A stretch of 64,000 bases of DNA from Roridomyces roridus (lineage: Eukaryota > Basidiomycota > Agaricomycetes > Agaricales > Mycenaceae): the NCBI GenBank assembly GCA_029378245.1, contig JARKIF010000024.1:248001-312000 (forward strand). Direction: 5' to 3'. A program made the position numbers and the translations under genes. Below are positions 55,993-64,000 of the stretch, in pieces. A model generated the notes under the pieces. The model was not told the DNA's origin. It saw only the letters and a list, made by a program, of their open reading frames with translations, and did no database searches. The first letter of the stretch is position 1; each line of letters starts with the position of its first letter.

Positions 55993-56964
55993 CACCTACG
56001 TCGGTGATGTGGCCCCCATCGTAACGACCTTCGGGCCAGGAAACCTCCACCACATGGCCTACGACTCTGGCATGTTGGCTTGAGAAAGTTCACAGCGTCT
56101 GTCGTGGGCGAGAAAATTTGGCGCCGAGAACCGGGGTGAGTGCTTGATCGGCGGGCTGAATGCGTTTTGGCAGCTCTTCGACCGCGTACATGAACGTTGT
56201 GAGTCCGATTTCTTCAGTGTAAGTATCCCAAAGAGTCACAAACTGAGAAAGATGATGATGGAGCAAGACAAGCAGTGAAAACAAAAGGCGCATCATCTTG
56301 ATCGGGTCCAAACAAACCACGCTTGATGCGCGCTCATCGCGCCCGCCTGAGTTTCGGGCCACTGCAATATTTATTTCATTCGAGCCACGGGATCGGAGGT
56401 TGAGCGTGGGCTACTGTGGGACTCCGAAGAGTCTTATTTCTGTAGTCCGCCCGGACGCTGATCCCCGTGCCAGGTCGCCTTGTATTCGAGATTAATTGTC
56501 GCGTTCGTGGACGACAACAGATTAATGTGGCCGAAATTGGGCGTCCAGGCTGTCAACAACTGTCATTTATTCGGACGAACGGAATGATTAGGCCGCCCAC
56601 AAAAACGAATAGTCCCGGCGTTCGTTCGCTGGCACTTCCCTAGTTCCCCAACCCGCTCCAACGCGGAGAACAAAAACAACGGACCGCGAGGATGGCGGCA
56701 AGCCGTCATTGTTGAATAAGCGCCCGTACTCACCCGTGTGGCCGATGACGGTGAGTTCTGACTTGCATCAAAACATGCCTCCGCCTCGTGTACCTACACC
56801 ATGCCAATGCCCCTCAATAGCTTTCCTCCCCATGCGATACGACTTCGACTTGAGCACCCCACACGACGCCTAGCAAGATTAAGACAAGAAATTTACGAGC
56901 ATGACTTCATACGGAACAAAGCTTCCCAACGGAGGCAAGTCTTGCTCTTCTCCACCCCCGCCCT
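55993..56964. other. Intergenic; one possible small secreted frame (-)
   Basis: A reverse-strand frame at 56,296-56,090 starts MMRLLFSLLVLLHHHLSQFV, a signal-peptide-like leader followed by about 48 residues. No homologue is recognised and there is no splice evidence. The remainder is unassigned. Confidence 0.25.
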
Positions 56965-58073
56965 TTGCCGCAAGGAGAACTAATCTCAGTACGTATAGTA
57001 CCACGCCCACTTTACGGATACGCGCACACGACCACACACGAAACCCCGCGCAGCACACTAACGTCCCCTCCGCTCCGGGATGACTTTGACGCGTTCACGA
57101 CAACGCAGACACAAAACAACACCCAACGCTGGTCACGCACGACGCGTGCTGCAACACCAGCTGTCGTCGCATTGCGCGACCAGCTCGAGGCGATGGCAGC
57201 CACGCGAGCCACGACGCCTATGGTACCGATTGGAGATGACTTTGGGAGGCGACCCACCACGAGGCATGGAGGTGGGGCTGTGGATGACCCCATCCCCGCA
57301 CGTCCCTTTCGTCGCAAAAAGCGGATTAAGCCGATTGCGAATCCCAAGTGCGTTATCTTGACACTCCTCCTTCTCGTTCTTATGGATGTTACTGCAGCCC
57401 GACGGAGGAGCGTGGGCTGGACTTTACACTCGTCACGCACCGCGTGCTGGAAGACGGGCCGGAGCGTACGGTGTCGATCTCGACGTGGCGAGAGCAGGCG
57501 GTGGAGGAGGAGATTGGCGGGGACGCTATGAGCGTGTATTATGTGCGTCCGGAGGATCTTGACTGGGGATGGGACGACGGCATCCCGATGGCTGCGCGCG
57601 AGGAGATTGTGATGGTGCCATTCCCAGTCGAAAAAAAGGACACCAGTCTCAGCCCACCACAGACGTCTACTCCTCGGGGTAGCGGTACCCTCGTCCCACC
57701 GCTGCCGCCCACGACAGACCAAGCGACGAGGTCAAAGTCGGGGTCCATCATAAGCAGCATTCATCTGGCGCCTCCTCCTCTGCATTCACATTCACCGTCA
57801 CCACCACCTCCTCCTCCTCCTCCTCCTCCTCCTCCTCCTCCTCCCGAAGAAAAGACAAAAACCACGCTCCCCGACATCCTCGCCTCTTGCGAGCCACCCC
57901 TAGCCCACCTCGAGCCTCTCCTCGCACGCGTCGGGATCATGCGCACGGCACACCTCCGAGCGGTAGGCCGTCTTTCGGACGAACCTAGAGCGGAGGTGAG
58001 GGACGCAGTCCTCAAGCTGGGGGTGACGGTGCTCGAGTGGGCGATGTTGTTGGATCGGATACGTGGGTTGTAG
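56965..58073 (+). CDS. Uncharacterised fungal protein with polyproline and C-terminal helical (SAM-like) domain
   Basis: Two exons, 56,965-57,347 and 57,398-58,073, join through a GTGCGT...GCAG intron to give about 352 residues. The start at 56,965 (MPQGELISVRIVPRPLYGYA) is the best in-frame ATG; an upstream exon is possible. Residues 1-110 are disordered and Thr/Arg-rich, then PFRRKKRIKPIANP (basic). A conserved segment LDFTLVTHRVLEDGPERTVS and WREQAVEEEIGGD follows, then a 15-residue polyproline run. The C-terminal domain reads ILASCEPPLAHLEPLLARVG, HLRAVGRLSDEPRAEV and LKLGVTVLEWAMLLDRIRGL, a small helical bundle found at the end of many fungal proteins and resembling a SAM domain. Role unknown; possibly a scaffold. 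Confidence 0.65.
57798..57845. repeat. CCT triplet tract encoding polyproline
   Basis: (cct)n run inside the second exon of the SAM-like protein, coding for about 15 consecutive prolines. Likely length-polymorphic. Confidence 0.85.
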
Positions 58074-59990
58074 CTCTTGCTGTATCGCTCTCGTGGACTG
58101 TAGTCTGTAGGCTGTTGTAGGAGTAGGATGGATTTGTTGTACTGCTGTACTTACTTGGCGCTCGAGGAGCAGAGTTTTCTTTCGTGAAAGAGAGTTCTTC
58201 GACGACGATGAGATTGTGCTTCGGCTGGTGGGGTCAGGGCAGAGTCTGCGAAGACGATGGAGAGCAATCGAGTCTACTTGAGAACAACTTGAGACGGTGT
58301 GGGTCAACGCATAGGTATCTCAGCAAGCGGCTCCAAGTTCGAGGAGATAGCAAAGGCAAGGACATGAATCGATTAGAGTCCAGATCTTGGAAGGGAGAAG
58401 CCAGTCGAATGTGGTAGTCCGGAGCAGAAATCCGGAGGCGATTTCCAAAACGGGCGATCTCTCTCTTTCCTCCTCTTCCTTGCCTCTTCCTCACTGGCTT
58501 CTCAAACTCGACTTCGCACCCACGGATAATAAGAGAGAAGGCTGGATATCTACCCAAGCGAACGGATTGGGCTGCCCTCAAAAAGAGTCTGGAGCCCTCG
58601 AGTCACGCCCCAGGTCGCACCTCGGCGAGCTTTGCTGCGAGTCAAAGTGGCGGCTCTTTGGCCCGAATGTACACCCATCGACTCTTTGGACGTTGCACGA
58701 TTCTACTTATTGGGGGGAGTCCGCATTGGTTGCTGTTGAGCCAGTCTCGAGGTGCGTACCCTCAGATCTTCCTCCTCCTCCCTCCTTCTCACGAGTTGCA
58801 AAGGATAATCTCTCGCCGCGCGTAAGGCGTACGACGACGACGACGACTACTCCTTCGAGTGGCTACGACGGTCTGCTCAACTTTTCATCCGAGGCTCAGC
58901 ACTCATCTCAGTCACGCCTCCTCCCTTTGTCCTCTCTTCTCCGCGCTCGTTACTCGTCTCGCCGTCCAGGATCCGGAGTACTCTGCTCACAACCCAGCCT
59001 CGAGTCCGACTCCACGCCACGCTTCTGTAGCACAAAGAGTCCATGCTGCAGCTGCAGGTGGGTATACTACTGGCTAGTCATTCTTCCTTGCTGACGGTCT
59101 GAAAAGAGCAGGACAGTCCTTGCCGTTATACGCCGAGACGCTGGAATCTGGAGTCTCGAGACTTGGGATGAGGCAAGCCGTGTGTCTTAAGACAGAGAGA
59201 CGTGCGTTGTTTTGCCTTCCATCCTTGACTTCCCATCTTTCTGCAGCACTCCTCCAGATCCCCTCATTCACGACGTGCGGCGGTGCGGGCGGTGCATCGT
59301 CCCGTCCCTACCTTTTCAGGAGTCTGGGGCTTGCGATGCGATACGCCCACTACCGTCCATCGCACCGAGGCTGGAGTCAAAACGCATGCTGCATCACCGC
59401 GACGAACATGGTGCGCTTCAGTGACGGGGAGTCGACTCGCGCGTTCGGAAGTTTCTTTCCAGATTTCATTTCATTTCATTCCATTCGTCCTCTGCCCTCC
59501 GCCTTCGTTAGCCTCTACTCGATCCACCATGACCGCAATCGCAATCCGCCTGGTCTCGTTTCTTCCGCGTTCCTCAGCGGATGGTTATGCTGGCTACTTG
59601 CGCCAATGCGCGAAAATTCTTGGGCGCTGGACCAGAAACGGAAAGGCGTGGATACGCTAAAAATGATTCTGGATTCTGGAGCCGCCAGGCCCGCATTGGT
59701 CGCTGTCGAGCAAGCTCTCAGGTACGTACCCTCGGACTTCTCCTTCTTCTTTCTGACCAGCTGCAAAGGATAATCTCCCGGCGTACCACCACGACGACGC
59801 GACGATTCCTCCGAGGCACGCCCGCCATCCGTCCCACCCGCTCGTCCCATCTTGCTGCCGGCAGATTCAGACGCAGCCCTCAGCCTTCGGCTCGATCATC
59901 GATGTTCTCAAGGATTCCATACTGCCCCACGCATCCACTTCTTCTCATCTTCCGGTAGCACGGAACGCGCCCATGCATCTTCGTAAGCTC
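58074..59990. other. Serine-rich coding-like region with an internal duplication
   Basis: Two segments resemble one another: about 58,700-58,860 and 59,665-59,820. Each encodes (P)ALVAVE--(S/L)R before GTRCGTACC and then, after an AG, GATAATCTC followed by Ala/Thr-type codons. Between them, frames such as SAHNPASSPTPRHASVAQRV (59,000) and QSLPLYAETLESGVSRLG (59,115) look coding and may join by a GTGGGT intron. I cannot assemble a complete gene or name a family. Confidence 0.35.
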
Positions 59991-59995
59991 TTCCA

Positions 59996-60070
59996 AAGTC
60001 TCAGCCCCGAATTCAACGGGCTCCCGGGGAGATCTGGACTTGTGCATCAGGAACGTACAGCAAGCGCGCG
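59996..60070 (-). repeat. tRNA-like degenerate repeat, isolated copy
   Basis: A reverse-strand T-arm core (CCCGTTGAATTCGGG) followed by GCTGAGAC. With its flanks to about 60,110 it matches the copy at 40,895-41,010 and precedes the same F-box 3' end there. Confidence 0.6.
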
Positions 60071-60171
60071 GCTAGGTGTAACACTGTTAAGTGAGGCAAG
60101 GTGATATCCACCGGTAGGTGATTCGATTCTCAATCGCAAGAAAAAGACAATTTACAACTCTGACGACCGAA

Positions 60172-61543
60172 CTACACGCCTGGGGCCATACCAACTTCGA
60201 CCCACCCAATCTGGTCTTTGAACAACCTCCGTAGTAGCTCTCCGTCTCCGAGTCGCCTTCGAGTCTCAAACAATCTTCGTATGCCACGGAACTTGTCTTT
60301 CGCCAAAAACTTGATGCGCGTATTAGCGTTCAAAGGATCGAAGAGAAAGACGAAACCGTACTCCAACGTAGCGTGAATTTTAAATCCACGCTTTCGAGGC
60401 ATTTCTTCCACTCCACCTCCACCGATTCCCGTCGATGGTGTGGTAGAGGAATGTAAATAGCCACAATACGGACATTGGGAAAGTCGTTAGGGATCGTGGA
60501 TAATTGAGTGACAAGGGCATGAGCCTGCGTGGACGCGGCTACCGACTGTGAATCAACCAGGTCGAGCCCAATTGCGCGGAGTCTGGCTCGGTTGTTGGGG
60601 CGAATGGTACGAAGGAAACGGAAATCGGCATTGAAAGGGAAGCGTATTGTCAAGTCGATCTGGTTCATTTGGGCAAAATCAGGAATGTTGCCGTCTCCTT
60701 GGAAGTCGTTCATCTAGGTGGTGAATTGTGTAAATAACTTGTGTAAATAACTGGTAATCCGTCGAATCACGTAGAACATACCGCATAGTTCATTGAAAAT
60801 ATCTCGACGGTTCGCATAGTTGCGCCCAGCATGTCGCTTAGACATGTATCTATTGGCCCGTCGAGCTGGAATGCCTTGAGAGCGGAAAAGTCGAACGGAA
60901 GGCGGGGATGTTCCAGCCACAGTTGAGTATATTGCGGGGTTTCATTCGAGACAGCAAGGGAATCAAGCTTGATTCCTCCAGCGCGCCCTGCGCCAACCAA
61001 AGATGGAGGAGCCCCGGCGCAAATACCTGAGAGATCTCTGATGGTCTCAGAGCATCCAACCCATATCCGGAGAGAGTCCTCCGCTTTTAGACATTGGTAG
61101 AACATGTTGACGGATAGAAGAGAAGGGTTGCGGAGCAAATTTTGTATGCCAATGACGCCTGCGGCAACTTCAGCCGGGTCGTGCCGTTTGTAAAAGGCAA
61201 AAACGTCGAGAGAGATCAAACGAGGGAGTGGGATATCGCCAAGGCGCTTCGCCAATTCTGGCTCAGGCTGCATTATGTGCAGTTCCCGTAAGCACCCGGC
61301 GAGGTGTGGAGATCGTTCCAGTGTCCTCAGCAGAAGCCGGAGCACTCCCTTACACGTGTGGTCCACTCGAATGGTGGAGTACAAGAAGGTTTGGGAAGGG
61401 TACACCCATGAGCGACTAACGAGTGCGTATGCGCAAAAATCTTGGCAACTGGGGTTGGAAGGATCCGGGGAGTCGGCATGGACAAAGGTCAGGATGTGGT
61501 GCAGGAGTTCTGCTATATCGAGGGGAGTCTCGGAGGAAATCAT
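60172..61543 (-). CDS. F-box-like protein, DIAELLHHIL family, tandem copy 1
   Basis: Exon 1 runs 61,543-60,782 (MISSETPLDIAELLHHILTF, then CAYALVSRSWVYPSQTFLYS). A 68-bp intron (GTATGT...CACCTAG) leads to exon 2 from 60,713 (MNDFQGDGNIPDFAQMNQID). The N-terminal 60 residues look like a divergent F-box; the rest is LRR-like (LRLLLRTLERSPHLAGCLRE, SLDVFAFYKRH). Exon 2 stays open to a stop at 60,330 (STVSSFSSIL). The C-terminus conserved in relatives (KFLAKDKFRGIRRLFETR) lies in another frame down to 60,172. So a one-base indel near 60,360 has probably truncated the protein. It is the left member of a three-gene tandem array. Confidence 0.7.
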
Positions 61544-61796
61544 GGAGTTCTATGAGAGCTCAGAATCAAGAAATATGTCGTCTCTGTGAGCCTGGACTCG
61601 CCTGAGAGAAGGACCGTGGAGGTGGTGGTGGTCACTGGTCAAGCGCGACGTGGCAGCGGCGGCTGATGTAAGTGAATCAGCCAGCTGGTTGGAATTTCGC
61701 ACAGTACGGATCACAGAAGTTTCACGGCGCGGTGCGCATGACAAGGAAAAAAACAGTTTACAACTCTGACCATCGAATTACACGCCCTCTACCGTC

Positions 61797-63214
61797 TCAA
61801 CCGTAGCAATTTTGTCCTACCCAACGAAGTCTCGTAGATCTAGGCCGCTGCCGGGCCCGGTACGTTTGCAATTGTACACTCAGGCAAGCTTCGTATGCCA
61901 CGGAACTTGCTTTCGGGCAAAACCTTGAAAGCACGTATTGATATCCAAACCGTCGAAAGAAGAGGGCAAAGAACGCACCCCAACGTAGCGTGAAGGGGAA
62001 ATCCAGCCCTTCAAGGAATTTCTCCCACTCCTCCTTCTCTGAAGAGTACAGTGAATTAGAATACCTCGGCAAAGGAAGGTGAATGGAGACGATCTGGATG
62101 TTGGGAAAGTCCTGTTGGATTTTCGATAGATGGGTGGCAAGCGCCTGAGTCCGCGTGCGACGGTCGACCAACTCCGATTCCCTTGAACGATCGAGATTGA
62201 GTTCAATTGCACGGAGTTTGTCTCGGTTCCTGGCACGGATGGTACGAAGAAAGTCGAAATCGGTGTTGTACGGAAAGCAGATTGTCAATTCAATCTGACT
62301 CATTCGGGGCAAATCGGGGATGATGCCATCCGCGCGGTGACTCTGGAAGGCAGAAGATTAATTTATCTCCTTGCTAGGGGGTGAAATCACGTAGCACGTA
62401 CTGGAGTCAATGAGAAGACCTCAATAGTCTGAAGCGTAGCAGTCAACAGGTCGCTCAGTTGTTCATCCATGGGCCCATGAAGCTGGAATGCCTTGAGAGC
62501 GGAAAGATCGAACGGAAAGAAGGGCTGCAGCCAGAGTCGAGACTGGACATAATCCACGACGGCGAAGAAATCAAGTTTGATTCCTCGAGAGGCATCAACC
62601 TGAAGTGGATTTTGAACCTGAGGTGGATTTTCGAGCTCCGGAGCGGCATTGTGTCGGCTCGAATAGGCGAGATCTGTGATACTCCCAGAGCACCCATCCC
62701 ATACCCGGACATAGTCCTCCAGCCTTGGAAATTGGCAATAAATGCGGAGGGAGAAAAGGCAAGGGTTTTGGAGCAAATGTTGTATGCCAAGGATACCCGC
62801 GTCAACCTCGTCGGAATTGCTCTCCGTGTACAAGGCAATAACATAAAGGTTATTCAAACGAGGGAAGGGTATCGAGCCCAGCTGCTTCAGAACATGTGGT
62901 TCGACATAGAGTACTTCTAGCCTCCACACGTTTGCGGCAAGATGGGGAGATTCTTGCAGTGTTCGCAACAAGAGAAGGAGGACTTCTCCCGTTATCTTGC
63001 CCATGCCCACTCGGATGTTGGAGTACAAAAGGGCTTGGGCGGCATGAGCCCAGGAGCGAGTAACCAGAGCACATGCGCGAAGATCCCGAAACCGATCCCA
63101 GGACTCGGAGAGTTCCAGGGAATCGCTGGAGTGAGGATCAGCATCCGAGTCGACAAAGGCCAGAATATGGTCCAAGAGCTCTGCAATATCGAGGGGAGTC
63201 TCGTAGGAAGTCAT
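61797..63214 (-). CDS. F-box-like protein, DIAELLDHIL family, tandem copy 2
   Basis: Exon 1 runs 63,214-62,402 (MTSYETPLDIAELLDHILAF, then ACALVTRSWAHAAQALLYSN, LLLLLRTLQESPHLAANVWR and KLDFFAVVDYVQSRLWLQPF). A GTACGT...TTCCAG intron leads to exon 2 from 62,342 (SHRADGIIPDLPRMSQIELT, FDFLRTIRARNRDKLRAIEL, FPNIQIVSIHLPLPR, FPFTLRWG) to the stop at 61,797. As in copy 1 the last part departs from the family: the relatives' KFRGIR motif sits in a different frame (ESKFRGIRSLPE at about 61,900). About 440 residues as written. Likely an SCF adaptor by family; substrate unknown. Confidence 0.72.
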
Positions 63215-63400
63215 GGAGGACTATGAGAGCTCAGAGTCAAACATATGTCGTTTCTGTGAGTCTGGCACTCGCCTGAGAGAAGGTCCGTAGATTTTAGGTG
63301 GTGGTCAAGCGTGACGTGGCGGCTGATGGAAATCAACCAGTTGGTTCACATGGTACGGATCAGAGAAGCCGCAAACAGGGTAGGTACTTCACAGTGCGCA

Positions 63401-64000
63401 TTACCCAGAAAAAGACAAATTTACAGCTCTGACCATCAAATACACGCCGCTCTGCCGCCCAATCAAGTCTCCTAGCAGAGGACCACTGCCTCCCGCGTCA
63501 CATCCAAATGTGCGCTCAAATGATCTTCTTATCCCACTGAACTTGTTTTTCGGCAAAAACTTCAAAGCACGGATAAGCATCCAAACTGCCGAATAAGAAC
63601 AGGGCAAGGACACACCCCAACGTAGCGTGAAAGTCGAATGAACGCCTTCAAGACATCTCTCCCACTCCTCCCGCACTGAATTAGGTTGGTCGTGGCGCGG
63701 CACAATATGAATCAAGACCATCTGGAGACTGGGAAAGTCATGTTGGAGAGCCGATAGATGAGTTGCAAGTGCCTGAGCTTGTGTATGACCGGCAAGTGCT
63801 CCTGAATCAGCGACGTTGAACCCAATTGCCCGGAGTTTCTCTCGGTTCTCCGAACGGATGGTACGAAGAAATTGGAAATGGGCGGTGAAAGGAAAGCAGA
63901 GTGATAGGTTGATCTGGTTCATTTCCGGAAAATTAGGAACACTGGCATCTCCGTGCCAGCTCATCTGCGTGGTGTAGTCAATATTTTGCAGATGGATCAA
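63401..64000 (-). CDS. F-box-like protein, tandem copy 3 (3' exon only; cut by window edge)
   Basis: The acceptor cacgcag at 63,967-63,973 opens exon 2 (MSWHGDASVPNFPEMNQINL). It reads FQFLRTIRSENREKLRAIGF, FPSLQMVLIHIVP, REEWERCLEGVHSTFTLRWG and then, in one frame, ALKFLPKNKFSGIRRSFERT to the stop at 63,401. This copy keeps the C-terminal motif in frame, so it is the best guide to the ancestral protein end. Exon 1 lies beyond the window. Confidence 0.7.
   Translation of the reverse strand: MIHLQNIDYTTQMSWHGDASVPNFPEMNQINLSLCFPFTAHFQFLRTIRSENREKLRAIGFNVADSGALAGHTQAQALATHLSALQHDFPSLQMVLIHIVPRHDQPNSVREEWERCLEGVHSTFTLRWGVSLPCSYSAVWMLIRALKFLPKNKFSGIRRSFERTFGCDAGGSGPLLGDLIGRQSGVYLMVRAVNLSFSG

Overview
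The window reads as nuclear DNA of an agaricomycete (mushroom-forming) basidiomycete. Genes carry many short introns of about 45-70 bp with GTRNGY donors. The protein families present (DUF6534 membrane proteins, coiled-coil F-box proteins, seven-helix receptor-like proteins, FSH1 hydrolase, D-arabinono-lactone-oxidase-type flavoenzyme) are typical of that group. I found no prokaryotic operons, rRNA or CRISPR arrays. All splice models were made by eye from frame, splice sites and family resemblance.

Layout. About 0.8-12.2 kb is a tandem-duplicated membrane-protein module. Its repeating unit is a seven-transmembrane receptor-like gene (copies at 3.07-4.78 and 9.01-10.96 kb), a 'PPELERL' protein gene (0.80-1.85 intact, 5.09-5.79 broken, 11.11-12.16 kb intact) and a reverse-strand DUF6534 gene (6.83-8.24 kb; lost from the first unit). 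About 12.5-15 kb holds a TIR element, a decayed MYND-associated gene and a clear intron-containing tRNA-Pro(TGG). About 15.2-28.1 kb is ordinary, mostly reverse-strand genes: a secreted GPI-type Met/Pro-rich repeat protein, a second DUF6534 gene, a CNNM/Mam3-type transporter, a degenerate 2OG-oxygenase-like gene (+), an intact F-box gene (+) and a class II asparagine synthase. About 29.1-39.6 kb contains an FAD-linked lactone-oxidase-type gene, a secreted protein, a CCHC zinc-knuckle/RGG protein and an FSH1-type serine hydrolase. Among them lie many degenerate tRNA-like repeats, all in one orientation.

About 40.4-56 kb is a graveyard of F-box genes and DNA transposons. Two F-box genes are cut by transposons whose ends, target duplications and empty sites can be read: 43,044-46,630 (CACTG ends) and 52,511-54,238 (9-bp duplication). 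A hAT-type non-autonomous element (55,339-55,984, 8-bp duplication) and a TA-flanked MITE (42,013-42,253) are also resolvable. The two large elements, and a less certain region at 48.6-50.1 kb, carry dense clusters of a short palindromic word near their ends, a different word in each. About 57-58.1 kb has a polyproline/helical-domain protein gene. About 60.2-64 kb has three tandem reverse-strand F-box-like genes, two with shifted C-terminal frames; truncated relatives lie at 40.4-41.4 kb beside the same tRNA-like repeats.

The working genes do not form one pathway. The first module looks like an expanding set of surface receptor/membrane genes, and the second half like a rapidly duplicating and decaying F-box repertoire under heavy transposon load.
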